A DNA stretch of 64,000 bases from Molossus alvarezi. Taxonomy: Eukaryota > Chordata > Mammalia > Chiroptera > Molossidae. Shown one piece after another: positions 1 through 12,790 of the stretch. The stretch is from contig CM073891.1 in assembly GCA_037176705.1 (NCBI GenBank), forward strand, positions 91,532,327 through 91,596,326, read 5' to 3'. Position 1 is the stretch's first letter; each line of letters starts with the position of its first letter. The notes beneath the pieces are model-generated. The model saw only the letters and a list, made by a program, of their open reading frames with translations. It ran no database searches and was not told where the DNA came from. The position numbers and the translations under genes were made by a program.

Positions 1-1251
1 GGAGACAAATGGTGTAGAAAAAAGAAGACTGTAATGTGTACCTGTGTCCCAGCAAAACGTGGACGAGCTTCTGTGTTCAAGTTGTTTGGACGGCCCGCAG
101 GTGACTGCCATAAACTGGGGACGTCAGGGGGACACTGAGCAGGTCTGAATGCTGGAAGCAGAGTAGCCAAGAGGTTTGTGCAGACATACGTGGCCACTGC
201 GAGCTACCTGAGCTTGTTCAAATTATTCAATCCTTCAAAATTTTGATTTTCTCAATTACTAGGTTGAGTTACATGAAATTGTCAATATTTGGTGGTTTTT
301 AATCTACAAAATTGGCAATTTCATAATTCATCTTGTATAGCTACATCATTCTGTTTTTATAACCTTCTGGGTATAGTATAAGTGCATTTCTCATTTCTTT
401 TACTTCCTCTGAGAAAACTTCTTGATTAAAAGATATTTAATAATAATATTTAATAATAATATTTAATAATTGCAATTAATCATTTTTAGTTCACTAATTT
501 ATATACACAAATTAATAAATCACAATTTCATATTTGTCATTAAAGAAATATAAATTTCGCCCTGGGCGTTTTATATATCTACATATATATATAATATATA
601 TATAAAATATATATAATATATATAAATATATATGTATATGTATAAATTTTATTGTAGAATAATTTTTTCAGTAGTGTATACTCTGTAGTCCTGGGATCTT
701 CATCACTGGTCGAACCTGTGCCTATATTCATGTTATCAGGTGGGGCGTGTTCTGTCCAACAACATATTGCCCTGATCGAGTCTTATTACACATATTTGAT
801 ACCTGTCTTATTAGTTGTTAAATTGCATTTGTAAAGTGAATTTAATAATACTGGCCAGTTCTGTCAAGCTGTTGCAATAATGACCTCATTTGTGACCTCT
901 GTCTCCATGAACAAGCCTCCAGGTATAAAGCACAACTCTGTTATTAATGGAAATGAGATCTGTAGCTTACACACCATTCGGCTCCAGTAAAGCCCAGTAG
1001 TGCAGCTCTGAAATGCTGAGATGTTTCCTTAAAAATAATACACGTTCATAAAATTATTTAACTCTTTGAATGCATATTTTTACAATATTATAAAATTTAA
1101 GGATTTGACTCAATTATCCACTTGATATATCTTAAAGATTAAAAAAAACCAAGGTGAGAGTTGCATGTTCATTGGGAAGAGGACAGAAACATGACAGCAG
1201 AAAATGGTCACTAATTCTCTAAGGGTTAGTAAGGAACCTCCCATGGGTATT
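1..1251. other. Non-coding, AT-rich, no gene seen
   Basis: No gene or clear repeat family was recognised. A TA-rich low-complexity block spans about 566-650, and a tandem aataatattt motif lies near 440-470. At 881-898 there are two TGACCT hexamers in the same orientation, six bases apart. Confidence 0.6.
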
Positions 1252-1266
1252 AGAACTGAGGAAATA

Positions 1267-1515
1267 GCCCTGGCCAGTTTGGCTCAGTGGTTAGAGTGTC
1301 GGCCTGCGGTCCAGAGAGACCTGGGTTCAATTCCCACTAAGGGCACATACCTTGGTTGCAGTTTGTCCCCGGCCCTGGTTGGGTTGTGTGTATAGCAGCC
1401 ACTTGATGTGTCCCTTTCACGTCGATGTTTCTCTCTCTCTTTCTCTCCCTCCCACTCTATCTGAACAAAAAATGGAAAAATGTCCTCGAGTGAGGATAAA
1501 AAAAAAAAAAAAAAA
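1267..1515 (+). mobile_element. VES SINE, full length
   Basis: Bat-specific tRNA-derived SINE with head (ggctcagtggttagagtg), B-box-like gggttcaattcc, CT-rich stretch, a tail with the gtcctcgagtgaggat motif, and an A-run. It is flanked by a perfect 15-bp target duplication, agaactgaggaaata, at 1252-1266 and 1516-1530. The duplication proves L1-type insertion and fixes the ends. Confidence 0.95.
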
Positions 1516-1530
1516 AGAACTGAGGAAATA

Positions 1531-4060
1531 AAACATAATCAATAATTAATAATGAGCTGTAACAGATTAGCTAATGTTGATAATTATAATAAAACCACTT
1601 AAGGCAGTTAGCTCCCATTGGAATGTGGAAAGTGGTATTTGGTTACAATATACTATCCACTAAAATTTCTCAAAATGTTCCTTAGAAACTCTATTAAATT
1701 CAAAACACTCAAGAAAACCATTTAAAGTCAGAAGCACACTTCACCCTTCGCCTCCTTTGTATCTGGAGTTTACAGAAGGTAATAAGAGTGAAAGAGGCTA
1801 CAAACCTCACGTTTCCACCCTACACTGATTGCACACTAAAGGACGATAAATATTTTATTACTCTTTCATTCTTACCTGCTCCACAGGTTTCAGACTGTTC
1901 TCTTGGAATAACCGGAGATGTAACCTGAATCTTGCTGAGTGTTCTGAAGCTTCGAGATCCACTGGAAACCACGCTGAGACCAAAAATCTTGACCAAATTT
2001 TAAGAGAAGATAAATGTTCATTGATGTAATTTCTCATCAGACAGCCTCTTTTTGTCTCCTCGTGAGCTAGGCCTACTTTCTGGAGTCCCAAGGTCCTTGT
2101 AGCTTAAGCAGCCATTGTCTAGAATGGTTGCTTTGGTATCCATTTTTAATTTTACATATTATTTTACAATTATTTTATAATTTATAATAATGTTAGCTAA
2201 TAAAACAACACATATTTTCTTGGTAATAGTTACATGTTATCCTCAGGAGACAGTCTAAATGAGTGATGAATGATATAAAAATTAAGTATCTTAATAAAAA
2301 AAAAAAAAGATGTTTACTGGTAGATATTTTGAGGAGTTTTCGAAGCACCTACTGATGCGGTGCCGTTCCTGCCTTATGCAAGGTCACTCCTGTTATCAAG
2401 AAGCGTTTATTCTATGCCCAGTATGAAGCTAGGTGTTGTGGAGCATTACAGCATAAGATAAAGCTCTACCAAAAAATGTCTGGTTTTCCTTTGGGCCTTG
2501 CAGACAGCACAGTGTCCTTTGGGAAGGCCCAGCTGCTGAAAGAAATTGCCCAGAGACCCAAGCTTGCAACTTGTAAAACCTAACCACAGTCCAATGGCAG
2601 CCTTTGGTGATAACCACTGTACAAAAATCCAGCAGAGATCTCATTCAGCGGGCAGAAGTTCCCCAGAATAGCTTTGCATAAGATGCCCAACAAAGAAAGA
2701 AGAAAAGAAATGTCACTAAAGATAAATCTTAGATGTAATCATGTGTCTCTTACCCCAACTCCCGACTCCACAAGTATTTTATGGAGTAAACATGTGAAGA
2801 GATTTGGGAGGGTGGGGTGAAGATTCTGTTTTCCTCCTTTTTCCAAGACCATGTGCAGCCATTTCTGGACATAGTTTACCTCGATAGTCTAAGTCCTGAG
2901 TACAGCCAAGAGTCATTGCCTGAGAAAAATCATCCTCAATGCTCATCTTGTCCCCAATACTTCTCATCTAGGACTAAATTTATGCTAAAATGAATAGCGA
3001 TGAATGGCAGCATGAGTGGAGAAATAAAGTGGAAAATGCAGCAACCGTGGAGTGCACAACTGTGAATCAAGTGAACTTATTTACTGGCAATGAAGTGATG
3101 GGATGATGGCCTTTTTTGGAACAGCAATGACAAACAGACCACCCAAGGGACAAATTTAACTGGGAAATAAGATTTTTTTGGCTTGCATAATGTTAAATTA
3201 GAAAGTATTTTTAAAACTTTTTAAATTCATTCTCACATAACTTCTCCTAAACATGAACATTTCTAGTTCCGTTGAAAATCAAGCAATCTGACAGCACCGG
3301 GCCTGCATTCCCCTCCTCACTACATTGGCTAAAACAGAGTAGCAGGTGCCCTCTTGGATCAAGCATGTCCTTTCCAAATTGCTGTCAACATCACTCTTAT
3401 TGTCTTTATGACCATGCACCATTTTCTTAGCACCTGCAGGTGTTTGAAAGTAAGTCTCCCCATTTGACCCTTATGTGCCTTTGAGATCATCCAGTAACCC
3501 AACCATTGTCCTGTTCATGTGTCCCCAAAGGAACACTGGCTCTGAAGCTATAGTCACTACCAACTTCCCTAGTAGGGCAGCCTGTCCTAGTCTAGGCATG
3601 AACTTGGGAAGGAAGAAGAGTTAATCATTGGTGTTTCTGCACTTTGAGTGCTTATCTGGATGGCTACCTGCCTAACAACTCTGCATGTGCAGGAGTGTGT
3701 GCATCAGCTCCCTGGGGGTAAGTCTTTCTGCCAGATAGAAAATTGATTAATGTTAAGGATGTTTCTCAAATTGCATGTTTGATGTTCAAAGCAGTGACTC
3801 TTGGTTTTACTTAAGAGAAGGTTTGAAGAGTAACTACTACTTTTGGAATACTATGTCCCAACCATCTCATACTTCTTACTGTATTTCATTTCCCCAACCA
3901 CCCTAGAATGTAGGACCGTGAACATCTGTTGTTTTAGCTTCCCCAGTGTCCTTGCCTTCTCATAATAGCTCCAATTCTCTTGAGAGAGTTATCTACCACC
4001 TTCCAAGTGCCATTATGGCAATCTTTGCAGAGCTGTCAATCACAGTACACTACCATAAGC
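1531..4060. other. Non-coding stretch without a recognised gene
   Basis: Only short open frames occur here (for example 1858-2091 and 2429-2644, minus strand), with no recognisable domain. There is a poly-A run at about 2297-2308. No clear repeat family was recognised, although old decayed repeats cannot be excluded. Confidence 0.5.
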
Positions 4061-4296
4061 CACAGGGTGGACATATGACCCAACTAAGGCTAATCAAACT
4101 CTATTGAAGATCTGAATCTTGACCAGAATGGTGCTAGCACAGGTAAAGTTTTGGTCCGATTCATCTCCATGGTGTTTACATTAGTTCCTAGTCTGGATCC
4201 AGATCTACCATGATTCTTATATTTTCAGATGTGATTCAACCTTATCCAATTAATAAATTTATCTTGTCACTTAAATTAGTTGGAGAAAGCTTCCAT

Positions 4297-4475
4297 TGCT
4301 GTTCCCACTAACTGCGTGTACCTCAGTTGCAGTTTGTCCCGGCCCTGGTTGGGTTGTGCAGGAGGCAGCCACTCGATGTTTCTCTCTCTCTTCCTCTCTT
4401 TCCCTCCCACTTTATCTGAACAAAAAATAGAAAAATGTCCTCAGGTGAGGATAAAAAAAAACAAAAACAGAAGAT
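4297..4475 (+). mobile_element. VES SINE, 5'-truncated
   Basis: Begins within the body (ttcccactaactgcgtgtacc) and lacks the tRNA-like head. The CT-rich part, the gtcctcaggtgaggat tail and an A-rich end are present. No clear target duplication was seen. Confidence 0.85.
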
Positions 4476-4489
4476 CCTTGGCATAGTGG

Positions 4490-4597
4490 TGTCAGAGATC
4501 TGGCTTACAGAACTATAAGAGAATAAATTCATATTGTTTAAGTCACTAGGTTTGCAGTAATTTGTTACAATAGCCATAGAATACTGATACACTGGAT
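4490..4597 (+). repeat. MLT1-like LTR 3' end (ancient)
   Basis: Resembles the 3' end of MaLR LTRs: an aactataagagaataaatt segment, then the gtttaagtcactaggtttg and ttgttacaatagccatagaatactgat pattern. It is a decayed, non-coding retroviral-type LTR fragment; the rest of the LTR was not traced. Confidence 0.55.
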
Positions 4598-4599
4598 TT

Positions 4600-6660
4600 C
4601 ATACGGATTGGACACATTTAGATCCATCTCTGAACATGTCACAGTGGCAAGAGAAATGCCATGAGCTGATTGGCCGAGACATCAGTTAAGAAACCAAAGC
4701 GGTTGTTCTGGAGAGAAAGCTGGAATGAAAATCAACAAGCTTACCTTTAGAGCTGGGGGAAGCAGTTACCGGTCAAGGCGGCCCTTCAGTAGGGAATGGC
4801 ATGGGGTGGGCAGTCTGGAATCTGTACTGTCAGAACTAACCTCAGAAAAGATGTGAAACTAGTGGATACTTTTAAGACTCTGTGGTCTGTTCAGTTCAAA
4901 GGTTACTCAGAAATGTGGTTTCTTCTGTTATTTATGAGGGGTATGGTTTCGTTTGCTTTCTCTGTCTTATAACTTCTCTTGATTGATACATTTTTAATGT
5001 CTGAGGAGGCTATCATTTGTCACCAGGCCTCTCTGAAATGAGGTGAGTGATGGGTAGTGCTTTGAGACTGCTTACTCAACGCCTGGTGTAGGGAAATACG
5101 ACTCAGTGGAGGAAAAATGAGGCTAAGATGCAATTATGACTGTTTATGAGGGTACGATGTTTTTATTACCTTGAGAGAACAACCTAGGAGCATAAACTCA
5201 TGAGAAATACTGCAGCAATCTGTTTATTATATAATTTTTAACACACTGAGGTCTTTCAAGAGTTCTTTAAATGTTTGTATATTAATTAAGACTTGTTCTG
5301 GAGCTTTTATACTTATTTCTATTTCTGGTGTACAATAATAAATTCTATATAAATGTTTGTTGTAATTAATGCTATTTTATCTATATAATAAGTATCTTGG
5401 AATATGAGATGACTGTGAGTTCATTCTGAGTAACTCTGAAATAAGGGGAAGGCTATTTCTCACTAAAGGTAAAATTAACGTCGACCCTCAACAGCACGCC
5501 ACAGATCGTTCCCTAGACATGTGGGAACAGCAAACTTGGTTAGAAACATTGTTCAATTTCATCAGTGAAATTAACAGAGAGGTATACAGAAGTAAATTCT
5601 TGCAGCTTAGGTACAACTGGTGAAGGGAGAGAGACTCAGACAGTGGCAATTCCACCATGAATGGACACTTGCCCGGGTGTCTCCAGGGCCCAAACGAGCT
5701 AGCCCTTGAAACCTGTCATTTCCCTTCATTCACCAAGCAGCCATGTGGTTACTAATGCAGATCCTCTGGTTCTTTGATATCAAGACACAACCTTCTGTAC
5801 AGAGGATATGAACATATGCTTATATGCCCCAAAATATACAAATTAATTGGTATTCTTATTACATCTTAGTCAGGGAGTTTGTCAACCTGGTCGCATTGCC
5901 CCTGTGTTATACTGAAGAAGTTCAAGGCCAAAAACAGGTTTTGGACTTTGGCAAATTCAGTTCAGTAGGATCTCTTGCCTGACAGCATCCCCACACCTCA
6001 CCAAGCCTTTGGATTTTGCATTCAAGAAAATCTACAACTTGTTAAAATAAACCTTGGAGATAGAACCTAACAGTTTCTATGGAAACGTGTGTTACAAATA
6101 ATTAATTAAAAAATTAAAAACCCTCTTGTAATAATATTTTAATAGTCAGGAGTTGCCTATATAAGTGCTATAATTTTCTAGTTGAATATTTCTTTTCATA
6201 TTTTAATTTTTATAAAACACAGTAAACTATGAATGGTGGCTATGTCTATGTATTTTTCAAACTATTTCCACGACCTTAATATTGGACTGTGGTTCTCAAT
6301 CTGCCTGATCTGGCACTACTCCACAGCTTCCCAGGGACCTGTGGGAACATGGGAGGTGGGGATGAAAAGGAAGGAACCTTCTCTTATCACCAGCACTAGG
6401 AGCTGTGACTGGTAACACGCTGCAACATCAGGAAAAATCACCCACAACAATGAGCAACAAAGAGTTGTGTTTTCCTAAAGGCCAATTGTATTCCTGTTGA
6501 GAAACATTGTTCCTAGTCCCTGATGATGCAAGGATTGATTGTGACTTTCTGAGGTTATGATTCAAAACAGAAAAACACTGGAGGTTTAGCCGCATTTCCT
6601 GCTGCTAGATCAGAAAATATCAAAAAGAATAGCAGTTTAACTTACCTCTTCCATACCATT
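4600..6660. other. Non-coding stretch, nothing recognised
   Basis: AT-rich with short incidental frames only (for example 6233-6415). No repeat family was confidently recognised. Confidence 0.5.
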
Positions 6661-6669
6661 ATATGTAAC

Positions 6670-6671
<2 letters not shown>

Positions 6672-6712
<41 letters not shown>
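6672..6712. repeat. (TG)n microsatellite
   Basis: An uninterrupted run of about 20 TG units. Confidence 0.98.
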
Positions 6713-6714
<2 letters not shown>

Positions 6715-8065
6715 CTGGCTTTATATGAGTTTCTTTACTCTTTAACAGGCTCTAACCATAAAAATATTTTCTCTCCTTTTTCGGTGGTTGAAACCTGATT
6801 ACATACTCCTTGGGTCTGTAGGAAATGAAGTGAATTCTAGTTAATTTGATCAATCAAAGAAGCCAAACCAGATAGTTCCCTTGGCAACAGGGAACTGCAA
6901 CATTGGAAACAAAGTCACCATCCTAACTCAGCATGGCACTGGTCAGTCATTGTGTTTTTAATTATTCACATAATGTTTCTTTCCACTAGACTTCATCATC
7001 CAAAAGCGGCAGTATAGAGGGAACCCCTGAACATCCGTGCATGTTCTCATCCAGTTACAAAGCCCAGCATTCTGTGCACACTTTGCTGATGCAGAAATAG
7101 GTTGAGATACAAATAGGGGCTGATCAAATATCAGAGCGGGGCTGACCATGCACACAAAGGCATTCATCTCAGGCACCAATGCAGCTGGGTTCCACAGCCT
7201 GCTCTAGACAAAGACTCCAGCTAAAACCCTTCATGAGTAAGGTCTAAACAATCGCACCATCAGTTGGCATTACAGCATCCAATCTTTTTAAACTCGGTGA
7301 CCAAGGATCAGCTCCAACCTGTGAACTTTCTAATTGTTGCAAATGCCATGTAAATGCCTGGCTTGTGTTGCCCCAAGGTTTTCTAGAGATAAAAGTTAAT
7401 TCAGAAACAAAGGTCTATGGAAATCAATGAAGCCTTTTCAAGAAATATTGAGATTTTTTTTTAATCTCTTGCCAAATGAAAAAAAATAAAATGTTAAATT
7501 TCTGTCCAACAATCTCAAAATCAGCAAGACAAAGAAAAATAACCCAACCCCAAAGCCAACAAAAGACCCATTTACTGTCTGACACCCTGGGTGGACTCTG
7601 AAGCCACACTTCTCTAACAATCACTGTATTGTGCCCATAGAATAATGCAAACCTGTTAATGTGGGGTTTGTTAAATCAATTTGGAATTCAGATCAGAGTA
7701 CAGCAGGAGAGAATGCTGCCTGAATACCAAGCCACTAAGCTAATCAAATATAAACAAACAAATAAACAAAAGTCTTCTTTCCAGGAGCAGCTGGTGAAAG
7801 CAAGATTAAAACACAATAGAACTGAACGCTGCCCGCATTAGCCGAACTGTGGTACAAAAGCATCGTTTCAACTGAAAGAAAACTTGATCCACATGACTTT
7901 CAGGGACTTAAGTGTGATTCCCGATATCCCTCTTGTCCATAAACCAAAAATTCATGCACACAAAATTAATCATTACAAACTTTCCTCAAATTCTTTAGCA
8001 TTTGAACTTGAAATGTTAATGTAATAGAAACAAGCTATGGAGAATTTTGAAATATGTCAACATGT
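6713..8065. other. Non-coding stretch, nothing recognised
   Basis: No gene-like frame. Two overlapping minus-strand frames near 7424-7624 are Phe/Lys-rich and match no family I know. Confidence 0.5.
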
Positions 8066-8255
8066 TTAAAACATGTTTTTATTTTCTTAACTTTATTTTT
8101 ATTGTTGACGTTATTACAGATGTCCCCATTTTCACTCTCTGCCCAGTTTCACCCAGCCCCTGCGCCCTCTTTCCTCCGGCCACCACAGTACTGTTTCTGT
8201 GTCTATGGGTTATGCACATATGGCCTCTGGCTAATCTCTTCCCCTTCTTCATGTT
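8066..8255 (-). mobile_element. L1-type 3' UTR fragment, antisense
   Basis: Read on the minus strand, it matches the 3' UTR pattern of the L1 copy at 55600-55720 in this window: aagagattagccagaggcca, then a cataacccatagacacag block and a paired acagtactgtgg. No open frame remains. Confidence 0.6.
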
Positions 8256-8928
8256 TTTGAACAAAAGCATGGGTGTATTTTTAGGACTAAAGCACTAACT
8301 GTAGATTCCAACGTAACTTTCCCATTACCCAAATTCTTCACGTTAGGCCCGGGGCCATTGCCTTGAAAGCACTGTTGATCAGAGTCCTTTTCTTTCTAAA
8401 TGGACTAGAAACAATAAAATATTCAGAAACAAAAGTCATTTGAGAGTATAGGAAAAATATGATTGTCATTTTAAAAACTCATTCGAACGCTTTCCTCACA
8501 ACCATTACAATATCTTCTAGATATTCCAAATGTTCTCTCTCTCTCTCTCTTTCGGAGACACTAGTCCCTTAAATTTTCAAATTCTGTCTGAGGCAAATTT
8601 TTGCAGTTTAGCAAGTTCGAAATATCTAATTAGGGATAAGAAATTCTAGTGGATCTAAATTTCTAAATACAATATCAATACAAATACAAATATGAGGAAT
8701 AAAATTATGAGACCGTTTATCTTAAAAAGTTAGAAAAATAAATTTTGATTAAATAGAAAAATTGTAAATGTCTATGTTCATACTTAAATACAGTGTATAT
8801 AAAATGTGTAAAACAAATCAATCACATGCCTATTCATATAGCAAAGCTTTCAACTCAGATTTCTATGGATTTCATAGAATGTATTGCATATTAATTATTT
8901 ATGTGTCTTAAAAATTCAAGGAAAAATA
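8256..8928. other. Non-coding stretch, nothing recognised
   Basis: AT-rich, with a short CT microsatellite at about 8535-8552. No gene-like frame or recognised repeat. Confidence 0.5.
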
Positions 8929-9178
8929 CAGTTGTCCCTCACCACTTCACGCTTTGACTTTCATGGCTTCACTCTATCACGTTTTTTTCAAATATATTCA
9001 TTAAAAAGTTGATCGAGACAGTGGAAATGATACAGCGCACTGAGTCAATTACATACCCCATATTACAATTAAAATTAAAATTACTGTATGTATGGACTGT
9101 AGGCCTATGTATTCGAGCACCCCCACAAATCCGTCAATGCCAGGTGCAACCGATCAACCACTCCTAGTGTTTGGGCAA

Positions 9179-9421
9179 AGATTTTTTTTTTATCCTCTCC
9201 CGAGGACATTTTTCCATTTTTTGCTCAGACAGAGTGGAAAGGAGAGAGGAAGAGAGAGAAACGTTGACATGAAAGGGACACATCGAGTGGCTGCCTCCCA
9301 CAAGAGCCCAGCCAGAGCCAGGGATAAACTGCAACCGAGGTATGTGCCCTTAGCGGGAACCAAACCCCGGTCTCTCTGGACTGCAGGCCAAGCTCTAACC
9401 CCTGAGAAAAACTGCCAGGGC
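9179..9421 (-). mobile_element. VES SINE inside the Tigger element
   Basis: Minus-oriented VES with T-run, atcctctcccgaggac tail motif and CT-rich part read as GA, ending at the head gccaggg. A short direct repeat, tgggcaa, lies at 9172-9178 and 9422-9428. It inserted after the Tigger copy was fixed and accounts for the 168-aa frame crossing this site, which is not a gene. Confidence 0.9.
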
Positions 9422-9615
9422 TGGGCAATAACTTTTTTACAAAAAATTGGGTGTGGTGAAACCAAGCCAATCAGAGCGTGCTGTTCACTGAGTGGCTATC
9501 CTATCTTCCTCCTATGCTGGCCAGCCTCATGCAAGTTTGTTTTTCTCATACACGCTTCTAGGCATCGGAAGCATCTTTGCTTTTGTAAGTGTTTGTAATT
9601 TCTGAAAACTTTTAT

Positions 9616-10462
9616 CTAAGCCTCAAGGTGACTCCTAAACGTGCTGCTTCTTCTAAGCCTTTTGATGATGAAACTAAGCATGGGAGGAAGATGCTTATCA
9701 TTCAGGAGAAGGTGAAACTCTTGGATCTGATCAAAGATGGCAAGAAAATCATGGGGGTTGCCCTCCATTATGACTTGAATGAGTCTACCATTCGCTCCAA
9801 CTGTAAAGATGACAAGAACATCTGTGCAATCGCTACTGTCTCTTTCAACACGCAAGCAAAGTACATCATGACAAGTCGTAATATGTTCATAGTGAAAACA
9901 GAGTCTGCCCTAGCCATTTGGATCAGAGACAGCCGCGAGAAAATGGATTCGCTGCTCATCCGGGAGAAAGCCAGGCAGCTCGATCAGCGCTTTACAGCGG
10001 ACGAACCTCAACCAGGACCCTCTTCTGCAATGTTCATGGATTTCATAGTGAGCAAGGGTCGGTTTGAGAAGTTCCAGAAGAGGTATCATCTGAAGCGTGT
10101 CGTTCTACATTGGAGAAGCTGCCTCTGCTGACCAGCCTGCAGCAGCAGACTATGTGAACAACACGTTCTAGTAGATCCTTGAGGAGGGCAAATATCATCC
10201 AGAACACATGGATGAGCTTCTGGAGACACATTCGGATCCCTTAACTGATGAGGATCTGGTGGAGATGACTAAGTCTGAGAGTGAGGAGGAGGAAGAGCAG
10301 CCAGAGGGTCCTGGGGGTCAGGAGGAGGAAGTTGGCCTTACACTTGAGCGTCTCTCGCAAGTCATGAGGACTACTAAGGTAGTACAGGACCTGATTGGCA
10401 AATGGGACCCACAAATGATGCATGCATTGCGGTTCCGGAATGCACTTGATGGAGCGATATAA
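9616..10462 (+). pseudogene. Tigger transposase remnant lacking its DDE core
   Basis: The frame from 9589 to 10131 encodes a basic N-terminus, a helix-turn-helix segment (KVKLLDLIKDGKK... NESTIRS) and a CENPB-type second DNA-binding helix region (ALAIWI, EKARQLDQRF), then SKGRFEKFQKRYHLK. A frameshift follows near 10115. The next frame continues an EAASAD-like region, reaches a stop at about 10168, and resumes with the acidic C-terminal part (10208-10462). The expected DETGLFWK-type catalytic block of about 250 residues is absent; the junction falls near 10205. Role when intact: TA-targeted cut-and-paste transposase. Confidence 0.8.
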
Positions 10463-11067
10463 CCCTACAAAAGCCTCCTCACACATATGAAAAGATAGTG
10501 CCAGCAACTGCCTATCACGCACGATGTTCTTTAGCTGTGCACCCAGACACCCACTGCCTACTCTAGTGCTCCTTCAGTGGAAGAAGATGACAACGCCCCT
10601 GCTGAAGATACTGCACCAGCTGAAGACTCTCCTGCTGAGGTTGTGCCTTCAGAGGAGCAGTAACCTTGCTCTTCTTCGCTGTGCAGTACATCTCTTCATC
10701 TTCATCGCTTCATCACCAAACAAGTTGCACTATTTTCATAGGTTAGTGGTTGTGTGTAAGAACTGTGTGTGTGTAATTAAATGTACAATAATAATAATAT
10801 GATATTTGTAATGTCTAATATGTTTTATTTTCGTATTTTGTCTAATATATTAGGTAATACAAGTATAATGGTGACTAAAGCGTGTTATTTCATGTCTAGA
10901 GGCCTCTAGAAATGTTAAAAAACATATTTAGAAGGTCGCAAACAGGTTTTCTATGCTCTAAGTGTGAAAATATTTAATTTATAAATAAAGAATCCTATTT
11001 CATGGAAATTCATTTATTGCAGTAGAGTTTGAAACTGATTAACCGTGATAAACGAGGGCTGACTGTA

Positions 11068-11599
11068 TCAAATCCAATTTGTAGAACTGACAACAATAGA
11101 CTAACAGGAAATGTAAATGTCATTTAACAGCCATGTGGTTGATTCCAGTATTACTAGTACAAGAGAATGATCATGTCAAGATTGACTACACCGCACTATT
11201 TTTTAAATCAATCTTCAAATGAGCCAAAAGACTTCTAATCCTCTACAGATTTATAGAATGCAATGGAAAATTGATTTAGCATCAGAGTTCTAGGGATCAA
11301 AAGATCTCATAGCTATGATAGTAAATAATTATCTTCTACTTACAGCAATACAGTTTCTTCAATCAATGAATTGTTATTCCATTTCAGATTGAGATATCTG
11401 AGGTATATGTGTGGAAGCACATTCAGTGAATTATAATGAAAAATCAAGACTAAACATTGAGACTGTTAGATTTAAATATATAAGAAGTTGGTTTTCTAAT
11501 AGCAGTGATGAGTGGTCTCCCATGAACCATAGAAGGTCAGTGTAACACTGATAAATTGAATTTATTCTACCTCCACGCAACAGAAATCCATTGAAGTTG
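11068..11599. other. Non-coding stretch, nothing recognised
   Basis: AT-rich; no gene-like frame or recognised repeat. Confidence 0.5.
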
Positions 11600-12045
11600 A
11601 ACAGAGATTCTTTCCATTCAAACTCTGGCCTCACGCTACCACTTCATGCTTGCCTTGGTTTTTTGCACCCAGCCTTCCCTGGCCTTTCTGATTGCCAAAC
11701 TTGCTCTGTCTTCACAAAGGGCCTTAATAAGTACTTCCCCTGTGTGGCTCATCCCTTGGCCACCTCTAATCCATTCCTGGCACTTCCTCAAACTTTCTCT
11801 GATGCCACCACTAGGTCAGCTTCCCCTATCACATACTCTCAGAGCACTTTTCTTTCTGAATCCTTCTTTCTCCACACTACTCACATGTTTGCTAAATAGT
11901 TGATGGATGAAATAATGTTTAACAGTTGCAAAGTGTTAACTCCAAAGGGACTGCATTTTATCTAATTCATACACTGTTATGTCCCTGGGATTTAGCAAAG
12001 TGCCTGGCATATAGGGTTTAACTGCGTGAATGGAGGGAATGAGGG
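11600..12045 (+). repeat. L2-like LINE 3' fragment
   Basis: Resembles the L2 3' region: tgcttgccttggttttttgc, the ttccctggcc block, cacttcctcaaactttctctgatgcc, and near the end gtgcctggcatatag followed by a gtgaatgga-type end. It is old and heavily diverged. The small frames at 11591-11903 are incidental. Confidence 0.55.
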
Positions 12046-12220
12046 ACAGGAGAAAATGAGCGAAGAACTAAAGTGGCTTTTAGGGTACCTGGACTTGACT
12101 TTGAGACAGAGAAGCCTGAAGATTTCATTGTAGCACCCAGATGTTATAATTTGTCTCGGACACGTACCATGTATATGGCCGTAGATATGCATATCCTTTG
12201 ATTGCTGGACTGCTAATTTT

Positions 12221-12482
12221 TTTTTTTTTTTTAATCCTCACCCGAGGACATTTTTCCTTTTTTTTGCACAGATAGAGTGGGAGGGAGAGAGAAGAAGAGA
12301 GAGAGAGAGAGAGAGAGAGAAACATCGACGTGAAAGAGGCACATCGAGTGGCTGCCACCCGCACGACCAACCAGGGCCGGGGACAAACTGCAACCGAGGT
12401 ACGTGCCCTTAGCGGGAACCGAACCCGGGTCTCTCCGGACCACAGGCCGACACTCCAACCGCTGAGCCAAACCGGCCAGGGC
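12221..12482 (-). mobile_element. VES SINE, full length
   Basis: Minus-oriented copy with tail motif, an expanded (GA)n tract at about 12296-12320, body and tRNA-like head. A perfect 17-bp target duplication, gctggactgctaatttt, lies at 12204-12220 and 12483-12499. Little diverged, so a fairly young insertion. Confidence 0.96.
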
Positions 12483-12639
12483 GCTGGACTGCTAATTTTA
12501 TGGTCTGAACACTGTTACAAGAAAACTATACTTTCTTATTTTTCTTTTGTCAGGGCTTCTTAACTCAGTCCTGGTTTTCCATCTATAGTTTGCTAAACAA
12601 TATTTTTTTGCATGTTCTTTCAGTTTAAATATTTGTTTA

Positions 12640-12720
12640 TTCTCTCATTGAGCAAATATTTATTGAACACCTAGTATGTGTTATCCAAATCAAGATAGTA
12701 TTTCAAAAATTGCTGTGAGT
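12640..12720 (+). repeat. Ancient mammalian repeat fragment
   Basis: Carries the gagcaaatatttattgaacacctagtatgtgtt phrase typical of an old, widespread mammalian interspersed repeat. I cannot name the family with certainty. Confidence 0.4.
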
Positions 12721-12790
12721 GTACTGGTCAAGTAAAATGAATTATTATTTACAGCTCCTAAAGAAGAAGATCTTCTATTCTTATAATTTT

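Larger units (their letters stand above)
8929..11065 (+). mobile_element. Tigger (pogo-type) DNA transposon, internally deleted
   Basis: TA dinucleotides flank both ends (8927-8928, 11066-11067). The ends are imperfect inverted repeats starting cagttgtccctc on the left and, reversed, cagtcagccctc on the right. Between them is a decayed transposase reading frame of the Tigger/CENPB-N class, interrupted by a SINE upstream of the coding part. Length is about 2.1 kb including the SINE, against about 2.4 kb for a complete Tigger. The catalytic region is missing, so it is immobile. Confidence 0.85.

Noticed and set aside
9092..9598. 168-codon open frame
   Set aside because: It runs across an antisense VES SINE inside the Tigger element; the composition is explained by the repeat.
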